DNA from: Planomonospora parontospora | GTDB lineage: Bacteria; Actinomycetota; Actinomycetes; Streptosporangiales; Streptosporangiaceae | DNA: 64,000 nucleotides | Direction of reading: 5' to 3' | Assembly (NCBI GenBank): GCA_014647935.1 | Contig: BMQD01000003.1 | Span: 372,001-436,000 of the forward strand | In this document: positions 51,202-61,122 of the stretch, in pieces | Layout: every line of letters starts with the position of its first letter | Numbering within the stretch: the stretch's first letter is position 1 | Position numbers and translations under genes: made by a program | Notes under the pieces: generated by a model | What the model was told of the DNA's origin: nothing | Seen by the model: only the letters and a program-made list of their open reading frames with translations | Database searches by the model: none

Positions 51202-53526
51202 ATGCCGCAGATCGAGCCACTGGGAGCGGGGGAGCCGCGCCAGCTCGGCCCGTTCCGCGTCGTCGGGCGGATCGGGGAGGGCGGTCAGGGGGTCGTCTAC
51301 CTGGGGACGGACGCGGCCGGGGAGCGGGTGGCGATCAAGCTGCTGCACGTGAAGTTCTCCGGTGACGCGATCGCCAGGTCACGGTTCGCGCGTGAGGCGC
51401 GGGCGGCGCAGCGGGTCGCCTCGTTCTGCACGGCGGCCGTCGTCGCCGTCGATCTGGAGGGTGACACCCCCTACATCGCCAGCGAGTACATCGAGGGCAG
51501 GTCGCTGCGGCAGGTCGTGGAGGCCGACGGCCCGCTCAGCGGCGCCCCGCTGCAGCGGCTGGCGGTCGGCACGGCCACCGCGCTCACCGCGATCCACCAC
51601 GCCTCGATCGTGCACCGGGACCTCAAGCCCGACAACGTGCTCATGGCCGCCGACGGCCCCCGCGTGGTCGACTTCGGCATCGCCCGCATCATCGACTCCA
51701 CCGGGACGATCACCAGCCGGGCGGTCGGCACCCCCGCCTACATGGCTCCGGAGCAGGTCTCCGGGGACGACGTCGGGCCGTACACCGACGTGTTCGCGTG
51801 GGGGGCGACCATCGCGTACGCGGCGACCGGTGAGATGACCTTCGGCGGTGGCTCCATCGCCGTCGTGCTGAGCCGCATCCTGACCCAGGAGGTCGACGTC
51901 GGCATGATGCCGGAGCCGTTGCGGAGCACGGTCCGTGCGGCCCTGGCCAAGGACCCCGCCGCCCGGCCCTCGGCCGACCGGGTCCTGCTGCGCCTGCTCG
52001 GCCACCCCGAGGCGGGCGACGCCTCCCCGGCGGTGCTCACCCGGGGCGTGCAGCTCGCCAGCCCGGCGGCACCGGTCCCCGCGGGGTCCGGTAAGGAGCC
52101 CGGCACGGGGCCCGATCCGGAGGCGGGGACCCGCTCTGAGGCCGGGCCGACGGGGACCGGCCCGGGGGAGGGCTCCGCCGGGACCCCGGACGGGCAGGGG
52201 GACGAGGACGGGGAGGCCGGCGAGGCCACCAGCGTCATGCGCGTCCCCGGTTCGCGCCCGCAGCCGCCCGCGGTGCCCTCGACCGGGTTCCGCGATCCGC
52301 GCTTCGGCCGGCCGGATCCGCCGGTCCGGGATCCGCGCTTCGCGCCGGATCAGCCCGTGCCGTACGTCTCCGACCAGACGGATCCGCCGATCCGGGACCC
52401 GCGTTTCGCATCCGATCAGCCCGCGCCGTACGCCTCCGACCGGCCCGCGCCGTACGTCTCCGACCAGACGGCGCCGTACCGCCCGTCCGGTCCGTCGGGT
52501 CCCGGGCGGTTCGACCGTCCGCCGTCCTCCGACGCCGGGCCGCCGGGCTGGGAGGCGACCCGTCCCGTCCCGCTCGAGGAGCCGGGGGCCGCCGGCGCCT
52601 CCGGGCGTCCGCGCCGGGCGCGCTGGATCGCCCTGGTGGTGGCCGTGCTGCTGATCGGGGGGGCGGCGACCGCCTACGCCACCGGCTGGCGCCCGTCGTT
52701 CCTCACCGGGACCGCCTCCGGACCCGGGCCCGAGAAGACCGGCGGGCAGACCGGCGGGCAGGGCGGGACGAAGGGCGACTCGCTCGTGGACCGGGTGGCC
52801 GTGACCAAGCGGCTCACCGTCGGGATGCGGGACTTCCTGCCCGGCATCGCGCTGCAGAGCGGCGGGAGGTGGGCCGGTTTCGAGGTGGACCTCGCCACCG
52901 AGATCGCCCGGGAGCTGGGGGTGCCCGCCGGCGGCGTCACCTTCCGGGCCACCCGCCTGCAGGAGCGGCCGGGGCTGCTGGCGAGCGGAGAGGTCGACAT
53001 GGTCGTCGCGACCTACCCGATCGACGAGGACGGCGACGTCACGTTCGCCGGGCCGTACTACCTCGCACACGTGGACGTGCTCGTCAGGGACGACTCGCCG
53101 ATCGCCTCCCTGGCCGGGCTGGAGAACCGGCGGCTGTGCGCGCCGGCCGGGAGCTCCGCCGTGGGCGTGGTGCGGGACGCGGTGCCCAGCCTCAGGCCGG
53201 TCCCCGCCGGCAACTACGCCCAGTGCATGGACAAGCTGCTGGCCGGCGAGGTCGACGCGGTCCCCGGCGACGACCTGGTGCTGGCCGGATACGCCGATCC
53301 CGCGCGGGAGGCGACCCCCAAGAGGGTGCTCGGCCTGAAGCTCACCGACGAGCGCTACGCGGTGGCGCTGAAGAAGGGCGACGAGCGCGCCTGCCGGGCC
53401 GTCCGGGCGGTGATCGCCGGGCTCTACCGGGAGGGCAGGATCAAGGAGATGCTCGACGAGCACTTCCCCGGCGTCGAGTTCCCCACGCGGGAGGACGCGC
53501 AGCCCGCCATGGCCGACTGCGGCTGA
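51202..53526 (+). CDS. Ser/Thr protein kinase with extracytoplasmic solute-binding domain
   Basis: A 774-residue receptor kinase. The kinase domain (15-270) has the Gly loop RIGEGGQGVVYLG, Lys46, HRDLKPDN (138-145) and DFG (157-159), and APEQVSGDD in the activation segment. A Pro-rich juxtamembrane region with repeats (DPRFGRPDPPVRDPRF, PYVSDQT) follows. The single helix is at about 475-496. The outside 240 residues are an SBP_bac_3 periplasmic binding protein: RLTVGMRDFLPGIALQSGGR, FEVDLATEIARELGV, DMVVATYPIDEDG and GPYYLAHVDVLV. This looks like a GlnH-like amino-acid sensor joined to a PknB-type kinase. AGGGAAG precedes the ATG at 51202. Confidence 0.88.
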   Translation: MPQIEPLGAGEPRQLGPFRVVGRIGEGGQGVVYLGTDAAGERVAIKLLHVKFSGDAIARSRFAREARAAQRVASFCTAAVVAVDLEGDTPYIASEYIEGRSLRQVVEADGPLSGAPLQRLAVGTATALTAIHHASIVHRDLKPDNVLMAADGPRVVDFGIARIIDSTGTITSRAVGTPAYMAPEQVSGDDVGPYTDVFAWGATIAYAATGEMTFGGGSIAVVLSRILTQEVDVGMMPEPLRSTVRAALAKDPAARPSADRVLLRLLGHPEAGDASPAVLTRGVQLASPAAPVPAGSGKEPGTGPDPEAGTRSEAGPTGTGPGEGSAGTPDGQGDEDGEAGEATSVMRVPGSRPQPPAVPSTGFRDPRFGRPDPPVRDPRFAPDQPVPYVSDQTDPPIRDPRFASDQPAPYASDRPAPYVSDQTAPYRPSGPSGPGRFDRPPSSDAGPPGWEATRPVPLEEPGAAGASGRPRRARWIALVVAVLLIGGAATAYATGWRPSFLTGTASGPGPEKTGGQTGGQGGTKGDSLVDRVAVTKRLTVGMRDFLPGIALQSGGRWAGFEVDLATEIARELGVPAGGVTFRATRLQERPGLLASGEVDMVVATYPIDEDGDVTFAGPYYLAHVDVLVRDDSPIASLAGLENRRLCAPAGSSAVGVVRDAVPSLRPVPAGNYAQCMDKLLAGEVDAVPGDDLVLAGYADPAREATPKRVLGLKLTDERYAVALKKGDERACRAVRAVIAGLYREGRIKEMLDEHFPGVEFPTREDAQPAMADCG

Positions 53527-53570
53527 CGGGGCCGGTCGGGACCGATCACGGTCGGCCGAGACCCCCGGCC

Positions 53571-53707
53571 GGGACCGACGGTGACCTGCGGCGATTCCGG
53601 CCGGGACCGATCACGACCGGCCGCGACCCGCTGCCGGGACCGACGGTGACCTGCGGCGATTCCGGCCGGGACCGATCACGACCGGCCGCGACCCGCTGCC
53701 GGGACCG
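53571..53707. repeat. 65-bp perfect tandem repeat after the kinase
   Basis: 53571-53635 is identical to 53636-53700, and a third copy begins at 53701. A half-length, diverged copy lies at 53538-53570. The unit is built from two parts of 32 and 33 bp that both begin GGGACCGA. It lies between the convergent kinase and padR genes. Confidence 0.92.
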
Positions 53708-53727
53708 GTCGCGGGCTCCCGCCGCGG

Positions 53728-54252
53728 CTAACCCCGGGCGGCGTGCTCGATCCGGTCGGCGGTCTCCTCGGCCCAGTCCCGCATCATCCGCATCTGGCGG
53801 ATCCCCAGGTCCAGGGCGTACCTCCCGAAGCGGGTCTCCCGCTCCCGCGGCTTGGACGCCTCCAGCGCCTCCAGCTCGGCCAGCCTGGCGGCGTAGACCC
53901 CCGCCTCCCTGCGGAGCAGCGGCACGGACTCCTCCGGCTCCAGCATGGGCAGCAGGAAGGCGCGCAGCGCCCCCTCGTCGCGGACCGGGCGGAAGTGCTC
54001 CTTCGTCACCAGCCAGTCGTGCAGCCGCCGGGAGCCCTCCTCGGTGACCGTGTAGGTCTTCCGGCCGCGCGGCCCCTCCTCGCCGACCGTCACCAGGCCG
54101 TCGGCGGCCATCTTGGCGAGCTCCGGATAGATCTGGCTGTGCCCGGCGTGCCAGGCGTGGTTGACCGAGCTCTCGAAGCGTTTCGTGAGGTCGTAGCCGC
54201 TCGCCGGGCCTGACGCCGTCAGCAGGCCGAGGAGCGCCATGCGCAGGGACAT
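53728..54252 (-). CDS. PadR-family transcriptional regulator
   Basis: A 174-residue protein. The N-terminal winged HTH is ALLGLLTASGPASGYDLTKR, with SQIYPELAKMAADGLVTVGE and the wing GRKTYTVTEEGSRRL. The C-terminal coiled helix (about 100-174) dimerises the protein (LLRREAGVYAARLAELEALE). The ATG at 54252 (MSLRMALLG) has AGGATGG upstream; ATG 54261 is possible. It probably represses the divergent efflux pump and itself through two ATGT-N8-ACAT boxes. Confidence 0.9.
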   Translation of the reverse strand: MSLRMALLGLLTASGPASGYDLTKRFESSVNHAWHAGHSQIYPELAKMAADGLVTVGEEGPRGRKTYTVTEEGSRRLHDWLVTKEHFRPVRDEGALRAFLLPMLEPEESVPLLRREAGVYAARLAELEALEASKPRERETRFGRYALDLGIRQMRMMRDWAEETADRIEHAARG

Positions 54253-54273
54253 GCCGTCCATCCTAGCCACGGA

Positions 54274-54302
54274 TTGACATGTAAGAACTGACATATAAAT
54301 AT
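54274..54302 (+). promoter_or_regulatory. promoter of the efflux pump gene
   Basis: A perfect -35 hexamer TTGACA lies at 54274-54279, with the AT-rich -10 region TATAAATAT at 54294-54302. The GTG start at 54309 follows so closely that the transcript may be leaderless. It overlaps PadR box 1. Confidence 0.6.
54279..54294. promoter_or_regulatory. PadR box 1
   Basis: ATGT-N8-ACAT (54279-54282, 54291-54294) is the consensus PadR-family site. It covers part of the -35 and spacer of the pump promoter. Confidence 0.75.
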
Positions 54303-54306
54303 CTAC

Positions 54307-54322
54307 ATGTGGATACTGACAT
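54307..54322. promoter_or_regulatory. PadR box 2
   Basis: ATGT-N8-ACAT (54307-54310, 54319-54322), centre 28 bp from box 1. It covers the pump start codon. Confidence 0.75.
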
Positions 54323-55766
54323 ATCGACTCCTCCCGCGGAGACCCGTCCCGGCGACGGGCTGCTGCTGCTCGCCGTGCTGGGCGGGATGTTCCTGGCGAT
54401 GCTCGACCAGACGATCGTCGGCACCGCGCTGCCCCGGATCGTCCAGGAGCTGGGCGGGGCCGACCTCTACACCTGGGTGGTCACGGCCTACCTGCTGACC
54501 TCCACGATCACCGTCCCCCTGTACGGCAGGCTCTCCGACGTCTACGGCCGCAAGCCGCTCCTGATCGTCGGCGTGGGGCTGTTCCTCGCCGGTTCGGCGC
54601 TGTGCGGCGCGGCCCAGGACATGACCCAGCTCATCGCCTTCCGGGGTCTGCAGGGGCTCGGCGCGGGCGCCCTGCTCCCGCTCTCACTGGCCCTGGTCGC
54701 CGACCTGTTCCCGCCCGGCCGGAGCGGCCGGGTGCAGGGCGCGCTGGGCGGGGTGATGGCGCTGAGCTACATCGCCGGGCCGTTCCTCGGCGGGGTGTTC
54801 ACCGACACGGCGGGCTGGCGCTGGGCGTTCCTGGTCAACCTGCCGATCGGCCTGGCCGTGCTCGCGATCGTCGTGGCGCGGCTGCCGCACACGGCCGGGC
54901 AGGGCCGCGGCGCCCGTCCCGACTACCTCGGCATCGCCGTGTTCACCGGGGCGATCGGGGCGCTGCTCGTCGGGCTCACCGAGAAGGGCCGGGGCGACCA
55001 GTCGTGGACCGACGCCCCGGTGCTCTGGCCGGTCGCGGTGGCCGCCGCGGGCCTGGTGCTGTTCGTCCTGGTCGAGCGGCGCGCCGCGGAGCCGATCATC
55101 CCGCTGGAGCTGTTCCGCGACCGGACCTACGCCCTGGCCAACGCCGCCTCGTTCCTCACCGCCTTCTGCCTCTACGCCGGGGTGGTATTCCTGCCCCGCT
55201 ACTTCCAGGAGGCGCTGGGGCTCAGCGCCACCGAGTCGGGCCTGAGGATCTACCCGCTCATGCTCGGGATGGTGGCGGGCAGCGTGGTCACCGGCGCGCT
55301 CATCTCCAGGACCGGGAGGTACAAGCCCTGGCTGGTCGCCGGCCCCTTCCTGATCGCGGTCGGCGGGCTGCTCTGCGCCGGGCTCACGACCGCCACCTCC
55401 GGTCTCGCCCTGGCCGGCTGGATGGCCCTGCTCGGCCTGGGTATGGGACCCATGCTGTCCGGCCTCACGGTGGCGGTCCAGTTCGCGGTCCCGCCGCGCC
55501 TCATCGGTACGGCGAGCGCGAACCTGACCTTCTTCCGGCAGATCGGCGGCTCCGTCGCCCTGGCCCTGGCGGGCGGCCTCTACACCGCGGTCGTCCGCGA
55601 CGAGGCCGCGTCGCACGGCCCGGGGGCGGCGCACGCCGCCGCGACGGCCGCCGTCGTCCCCTGGCTCGCCGTGGCCGGGGCCGTGCTCGCCCTGGCCGCG
55701 CTGCTGGCACTGCCCGGCGGGCGAATCGGGGCACTCGCCGGAGGGCCGCCCCGGCCCGCGGAGTAA
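54309..55766 (+). CDS. MFS drug efflux transporter, DHA2 (EmrB/QacA) type
   Basis: A 485-residue transporter with 14 predicted helices. Motif A (GRLSDVYGRKPLLI) is in loop 2-3. The N-terminal helix carries LLAVLGGMFLAMLDQTIVGT with motif D1-like residues, and the antiporter motif C region is ALSYIAGPFLGG. It probably exports a toxic organic compound by proton exchange. GTG 54309 has no ribosome site, so it may be read from a leaderless transcript. Control by the divergent PadR gene is likely. Confidence 0.9.
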   Translation: MDTDISTPPAETRPGDGLLLLAVLGGMFLAMLDQTIVGTALPRIVQELGGADLYTWVVTAYLLTSTITVPLYGRLSDVYGRKPLLIVGVGLFLAGSALCGAAQDMTQLIAFRGLQGLGAGALLPLSLALVADLFPPGRSGRVQGALGGVMALSYIAGPFLGGVFTDTAGWRWAFLVNLPIGLAVLAIVVARLPHTAGQGRGARPDYLGIAVFTGAIGALLVGLTEKGRGDQSWTDAPVLWPVAVAAAGLVLFVLVERRAAEPIIPLELFRDRTYALANAASFLTAFCLYAGVVFLPRYFQEALGLSATESGLRIYPLMLGMVAGSVVTGALISRTGRYKPWLVAGPFLIAVGGLLCAGLTTATSGLALAGWMALLGLGMGPMLSGLTVAVQFAVPPRLIGTASANLTFFRQIGGSVALALAGGLYTAVVRDEAASHGPGAAHAAATAAVVPWLAVAGAVLALAALLALPGGRIGALAGGPPRPAE

Positions 55767-56821
<1,055 letters not shown>

Positions 56822-56871
56822 TGCCGTCCGGGCCCCGGCCTGATCCGGGCGAGGACGCGGGCGTACGGCAG

Positions 56872-56905
56872 GAGCCCCGGACCTCCAGGGTGAATTCCGG
56901 GGCTC
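56872..56905 (+). terminator. mdh terminator
   Basis: GAGCCCCGGA (56872-56881) pairs with TCCGGGGCTC (56896-56905), followed by TTT. It is the most typical rho-independent structure in the window. Confidence 0.75.
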
Positions 56906-57005
56906 TTTCGTGTCAGATGCCCCGGTGATGGCGGAGCCATGACGTGTCGTTCGGCCCGCCGATCATGATCAACGCGTTCAATGATCACTGATCGTCGGGG
57001 GAGCG

Positions 57006-57560
57006 GTGTTGAAGGTGCATGGTGCGGCGCGGGTCGTCGCCGGAGTGATGGGTCTGGTTCTCGCGGGAGCGCCGGAGGCGGCGACGGCGGGGGCCGCGGA
57101 GAAGAGGACGGCGCGGGTGGGCGCCGCGGAACCGGGGGCGGCTCCGGCGGCCGGCAGGGCCGCGTGGGGCGATGCGGACCTGTCCGTGCGCATGGAGGCG
57201 TCGCCGCGGCGCGCGCGGCCGGGGCGGCGGCTGGTCTACCGGGTGCGGGTGCGCAACTCGGGGCCGGGCGACGCGGTGCTGCCCGTGCTCACCGTCCGGC
57301 TGCCGAAGGCGGTGCGGATCCGCTACGTCGACGTCGCGGAGTGCCGCCCCGGCCGGTCGGCGCGCGAGGTGGTCTGCGCCTCCCGCCGGGACGTGCCGGC
57401 GGGAGGCGACGGCAAGGTGACGATCACCGGGGTGGTCCGGCCGGGCGCGCGCGGCCCGCTGCGGGCCACCGCCGTGCTCTCCTCCCGGGTCGTGGACGGG
57501 GACGAGACCGACAACACGGTCCGCACGGTGACCCCCGTGAGGAGGCGGGGCGCGCGGTGA
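57006..57560 (+). CDS. secreted DUF11-domain protein
   Basis: A 184-residue protein. The N-terminus has a probable signal peptide (AARVVAGVMGLVLAGAPEAA). The mature part is a single DUF11 (NEW1-like) beta domain: ADLSVRMEASPRRARPGRRL, then YRVRVRNSGPGDAVLPVLTV and GDETDNTVRTVTPV. Such domains are common in wall-associated surface proteins. GTG 57006 follows GGGGGAG closely; TTG 57009 is an alternative. There is no sortase motif. It converges with galE. Confidence 0.7.
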   Translation: MLKVHGAARVVAGVMGLVLAGAPEAATAGAAEKRTARVGAAEPGAAPAAGRAAWGDADLSVRMEASPRRARPGRRLVYRVRVRNSGPGDAVLPVLTVRLPKAVRIRYVDVAECRPGRSAREVVCASRRDVPAGGDGKVTITGVVRPGARGPLRATAVLSSRVVDGDETDNTVRTVTPVRRRGAR

Positions 57561-57594
57561 CCCGCACGGGGCGCCGGGGCGCCGGGCCGCCGGT

Positions 57595-58554
57595 TCAGCG
57601 GGGCAGGGCCGCCCAGGCGTCGGCGACGATGTCCCGCACCTCCGGGTGCTCCGGCTTCCAGCCGAGCTCTCGCTGGATCTTCTCGGAGGAGGCCACCAGC
57701 ACGGCCGGGTCCCCGGCGCGGCGCCCGCCCACGACCGCCGGGATCGGGTGCCCGGTCACCTCGCGGCAGACCGACACGACCTCCTGGACCGAGAAGCCGG
57801 TGCCGCTGCCCAGGTTGTAGACCTTGTGCTCGCCCGGCGTACAGGCGTCCAGCGCGAGCAGGTGGGCGCGGGCCAGGTCGGACACGTGGATGTAGTCGCG
57901 CACGCATGTCCCGTCGGGGGTCGGGTAGTCCGTGCCGAACACGTTGACCGACTCGCGCTGTCCCAGCGCCACGGCGAGGACATTGGGAATCAGGTGGGTC
58001 TCCACGGTGTGGCGCTCGCGGTAGACCCGGCCGTCGGCCGCGGTGTACGCGCCGCCCACGTTGAAGTAGCGCAGGCTGACCGGGGCCAGGCCGTACATCC
58101 CGGCGAAGGCGGTGAGCGCGGTGTCGACCGCGAGCTTGGAGGCGCCGTAGGGATTGGTCGGGCGGGTCGGGTCGGTCTCCACGATGGGGGAGCGCTCCGG
58201 CTCGCCGTACGTGGCGGCGGTGGAGGAGAACACGATGCGGCCGACGCCGGCGGTGCGCATGGCGTCCAGCAGGGCCAGGGTGCCGCCCAGGTTGTGCGCC
58301 CAGTAGAGCCCGGGCCTCTCCACGGACTCGCCGACCAGGGACTTGGCGGCGAAGTGCAGCACGCCGTCCATCCCCTCCAGCACGGCGGCGGCGTCGGTGA
58401 TGGAGCCCTGCACGAAGCGCGCGCCGGACGGCACCGCGTCGGCGTGGCCGGTGGAGAGGTCGTCGAGCACGGTGACCTCGTGGCCCGCCTCGGTGAGCTG
58501 GGCCGCCACGACGCTCCCGATGTAGCCGGCTCCCCCGGTGACCAGCAGTTTCAC
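57595..58554 (-). CDS. galE: UDP-glucose 4-epimerase
   Basis: A 319-residue short-chain dehydrogenase-type epimerase. The NAD motif is [19 protein letters not shown] (G-x-x-G-x-x-G). The catalytic Tyr-Lys pair is in [29 protein letters not shown] carries the Ser/Thr and FNVGGAY follows. It interconverts UDP-glucose and UDP-galactose and supplies galactose for wall polymers. The GTG at 58554 has AGGAGGG upstream. It is divergent from the CNNM gene. Confidence 0.92.
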   Translation of the reverse strand: MKLLVTGGAGYIGSVVAAQLTEAGHEVTVLDDLSTGHADAVPSGARFVQGSITDAAAVLEGMDGVLHFAAKSLVGESVERPGLYWAHNLGGTLALLDAMRTAGVGRIVFSSTAATYGEPERSPIVETDPTRPTNPYGASKLAVDTALTAFAGMYGLAPVSLRYFNVGGAYTAADGRVYRERHTVETHLIPNVLAVALGQRESVNVFGTDYPTPDGTCVRDYIHVSDLARAHLLALDACTPGEHKVYNLGSGTGFSVQEVVSVCREVTGHPIPAVVGGRRAGDPAVLVASSEKIQRELGWKPEHPEVRDIVADAWAALPR

Positions 58555-58605
58555 GAGCCCTCCTGTTTGATGGTGTTTGAAGATGTTTATTTATGTAAGC
58601 CTACC

Positions 58606-58621
58606 GCCAGCATATGCTGGC
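58606..58621. promoter_or_regulatory. 16-bp perfect palindrome between galE and the CNNM gene
   Basis: GCCAGCATATGCTGGC lies midway between the divergent starts. Upstream at 58565-58594 three TGTTT-based short repeats (TGTTTGATGG, TGTTTGAAGA, TGTTTATTTA) occur. A regulator site is plausible. Confidence 0.55.
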
Positions 58622-58676
58622 TCATCCAATATCGGCGAGAGTCGGAACGGGCGATGGCCATGACGGAGCGGATGTC

Positions 58677-60044
58677 GTGAACAGTGTCCTGGCCAACATC
58701 GCGCTGGTCCTGCTCTTCGTCCTGATCGGCGGATTCTTCGCGGGCGCTGAGATGGCCATGGTCTCCCTCCGGGAGAGCCAGGTGCGCAGGCTCGGCGCGC
58801 GGGGGCGCAGGGGGGCCAGGGCCGCGAAGCTCGCCCGCGACCCCAACCGCTTCCTGTCGGCCGTGCAGATCGGCGTCACGGTGGCGACCATGCTGTCGGC
58901 GGCTTTCGGCGCCGACACCCTGGCCAAGGACCTGGTGCCCGTGTTGACCGGCTGGGGCGCGCCGGCCGCCGTCGCCGCACCCGCCGCGCTGGTGCTGGTG
59001 ACCCTGGTGATCTCCTACTTCTCCCTGGTGCTGGGCGAGCTGGCGCCCAAGAGGCTGGCCCGGCAGCGGGCCGAAGGGCTCTCCCTCCTGGTGGCGCCGT
59101 TCCTGGACCGGGTGGCCGCGCTGTCGCGGCCGGTCATCTGGGCGCTGTCGAAGTCCACCGACGGCGTGGTCAGGCTGCTCGGCGGCGATCCCGAGGCGGA
59201 CCGGGAGGAGATGTCCACCGAGGAGCTGCGCGACATGGTGGTCGGCCACCAGGAGCTGGCCGAGGACGAGCGCAGCCTGATCGCGGAGGTCTTCGCGGCG
59301 GGCAAGCGGCAGCTCCGCGAGGTGATGCTGCCCCGCACCGAGGTGGAGTTCATGTCCGTCGACACCCGGCTCGCCGAGGCCGCCGTCCTGGCCGCGGCCA
59401 TGCCGCACTCCCGCTTCCCCGTCTACCGGGACTCCTACGACGACGTCATCGGGTTCGTGCACATCAGGGACCTGCTCGACCCGGTCCTGACCGGGTCGGT
59501 CGAGCCGATCGGCGAGCTGGTGCCGATCCGGCCGGTCAAACTGGTGCCCGCCAGCAAACGGGTGCTGAACACGTTGTCGGAGATGCGCGCCGAGGGGCAG
59601 CACCTGGCGATCGTGGTGGACGAGTACGGCGGCACGGCGGGCATCGTCACGCTGGAGGACCTGGTCGAGGAGCTCATCGGCGACATCCGCGACGAGCACG
59701 ACGTCACCGGTGAGCCGGCGGTGCTGCCGGCCGGGCAGGTCGAGCTCGACGGGCTGGCGAACCTCGACGAGGTGGCGGGCGAGACCGGCATCCGGCTGCC
59801 CGACGGGCCCTACGAGACCCTCGGCGGGTTCGTGATGGCGGCCCTCGGGCACCTGCCCGCGGTGGGGGAGCGGGTCGAGGTCCCCGGCTTCGAGCTGTCG
59901 GTCACGGAGCTGGACGGGCGCAGGGTGGCACGGGTGCGGATCGAACGCCGCCCCGAGGAGGGCCCGCCCGCCCTGGATCTTCCTCCCGATTCCCCCGATT
60001 CCGGATCGGCGACCGCGGATTCCGGTACGGCTTCCGCGTCGTAG
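58677..60044 (+). CDS. CNNM/CorC-type transporter-associated protein (hemolysin-like)
   Basis: A 455-residue membrane protein. The DUF21 membrane domain (1-190) has [20 protein letters not shown] and [24 protein letters not shown] pair (about 205-330) has [20 protein letters not shown] and [20 protein letters not shown]. The CorC_HlyC domain ends the protein ([20 protein letters not shown]). The family is linked to Mg2+/Co2+ handling and export. GGAG lies eight bases upstream of the GTG at 58677. Confidence 0.9.
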   Translation: MNSVLANIALVLLFVLIGGFFAGAEMAMVSLRESQVRRLGARGRRGARAAKLARDPNRFLSAVQIGVTVATMLSAAFGADTLAKDLVPVLTGWGAPAAVAAPAALVLVTLVISYFSLVLGELAPKRLARQRAEGLSLLVAPFLDRVAALSRPVIWALSKSTDGVVRLLGGDPEADREEMSTEELRDMVVGHQELAEDERSLIAEVFAAGKRQLREVMLPRTEVEFMSVDTRLAEAAVLAAAMPHSRFPVYRDSYDDVIGFVHIRDLLDPVLTGSVEPIGELVPIRPVKLVPASKRVLNTLSEMRAEGQHLAIVVDEYGGTAGIVTLEDLVEELIGDIRDEHDVTGEPAVLPAGQVELDGLANLDEVAGETGIRLPDGPYETLGGFVMAALGHLPAVGERVEVPGFELSVTELDGRRVARVRIERRPEEGPPALDLPPDSPDSGSATADSGTASAS

Positions 60045-60082
60045 TCCCCGAGCACTCCCGGCGCCTGACAGAATTACCGACT

Positions 60083-61087
60083 ATGGCCAGTCCCCGTGTC
60101 CTGTCCGGAATCCAGCCCACCGCCGACTCCTTCCACCTGGGCAACTACCTGGGTGCCGTGCGGCAGTACGTCGCGCTGCAGGAGGGCCACGACGCCTTCT
60201 ACTGCGTCGTCGACCTGCACGCGATCACGGTGGACTACCAGCCCGAGGCGCTGCGGCGGCGCTCCAGGATCGCCGCGGCCCAGCTCTTCGCCGTCGGCCT
60301 GGACCCGGAGCGGTCCACGGTCTTCGTGCAGAGCCACGTGCGCGAGCACACCGAGCTGGCCTGGGTCCTGATGTGCCTCACCGGCATGGGCGAGGCCGGG
60401 CGGATGACCCAGTTCAAGGACAAGTCCGCCAAGTACGGCGAGAGCTCGGCCGGGGTCGGCCTGTTCACCTACCCGATCCTGCAGGCGGCCGACATCCTGC
60501 TCTACGGAGCGGACAAGGTCCCGGTCGGAGCCGACCAGAAGCAGCACCTGGAGCTCACCCGCGACCTGGCGCAGCGCTTCAACCACCGCTTCGGCGAGAC
60601 CTTCACGCTGCCCGAGCCCTACATCGTCAAGGGCGTCGAGAAGATCACCGATCTGCAGGAGCCGACGGCCAAGATGTCGAAGTCGTCCTCCTCTCCCGCG
60701 GGCATCCTGGACCTGCTGGAGCAGCCGGGGCCGCTCCGCAAGAAGGTCATGCGGGCCGTCACCGACACCGGCACCGAGATCGCCTTCGACGAGGAGAACA
60801 AGCCCGGCATCGCCAACCTGCTGCGCATCCTGTCGGCGCTGACCGCCACGCCGATCCCCGACCTGGAGACCCGCTACGCCGGGCAGGGCTACGGCACCTT
60901 CAAGAAGGACGTCGCCGAGGCCGTCGTGGAGACCTTCACGCCGATCCGGGAGCGCACCGAGAAGCTGCTCGCCGACGAGGACGAGCTCGACAAGCTGCTC
61001 GCCGCCGGCGCCGCGCGGGCCCGTGCGGTGGCCGCCGAGACCATGGCGAAGGTCCGCGACCGGGCGGGGTTCCTCCCCGCTCCCTGA
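60083..61087 (+). CDS. trpS: tryptophanyl-tRNA synthetase
   Basis: A 334-residue class Ib synthetase. The HIGH-like motif is [10 protein letters not shown] (residues 16-25) and the KMSKS loop is [13 protein letters not shown]. The adenylate/Trp pocket includes [15 protein letters not shown] and [13 protein letters not shown]. It charges tRNA-Trp. The start is 38 bp downstream of the CNNM stop, so it may be cotranscribed. No T-box leader was seen. Confidence 0.96.
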   Translation: MASPRVLSGIQPTADSFHLGNYLGAVRQYVALQEGHDAFYCVVDLHAITVDYQPEALRRRSRIAAAQLFAVGLDPERSTVFVQSHVREHTELAWVLMCLTGMGEAGRMTQFKDKSAKYGESSAGVGLFTYPILQAADILLYGADKVPVGADQKQHLELTRDLAQRFNHRFGETFTLPEPYIVKGVEKITDLQEPTAKMSKSSSSPAGILDLLEQPGPLRKKVMRAVTDTGTEIAFDEENKPGIANLLRILSALTATPIPDLETRYAGQGYGTFKKDVAEAVVETFTPIRERTEKLLADEDELDKLLAAGAARARAVAAETMAKVRDRAGFLPAP

Positions 61088-61122
61088 GCGATTCCCGCCC
61101 GCCGCCGGGGTAGGAAGGCGGC

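Noticed and set aside
53571-53707. 65-bp repeats considered as a CRISPR array
   Set aside because: The copies are adjacent and identical over their whole length; there are no unique spacers and no cas genes.
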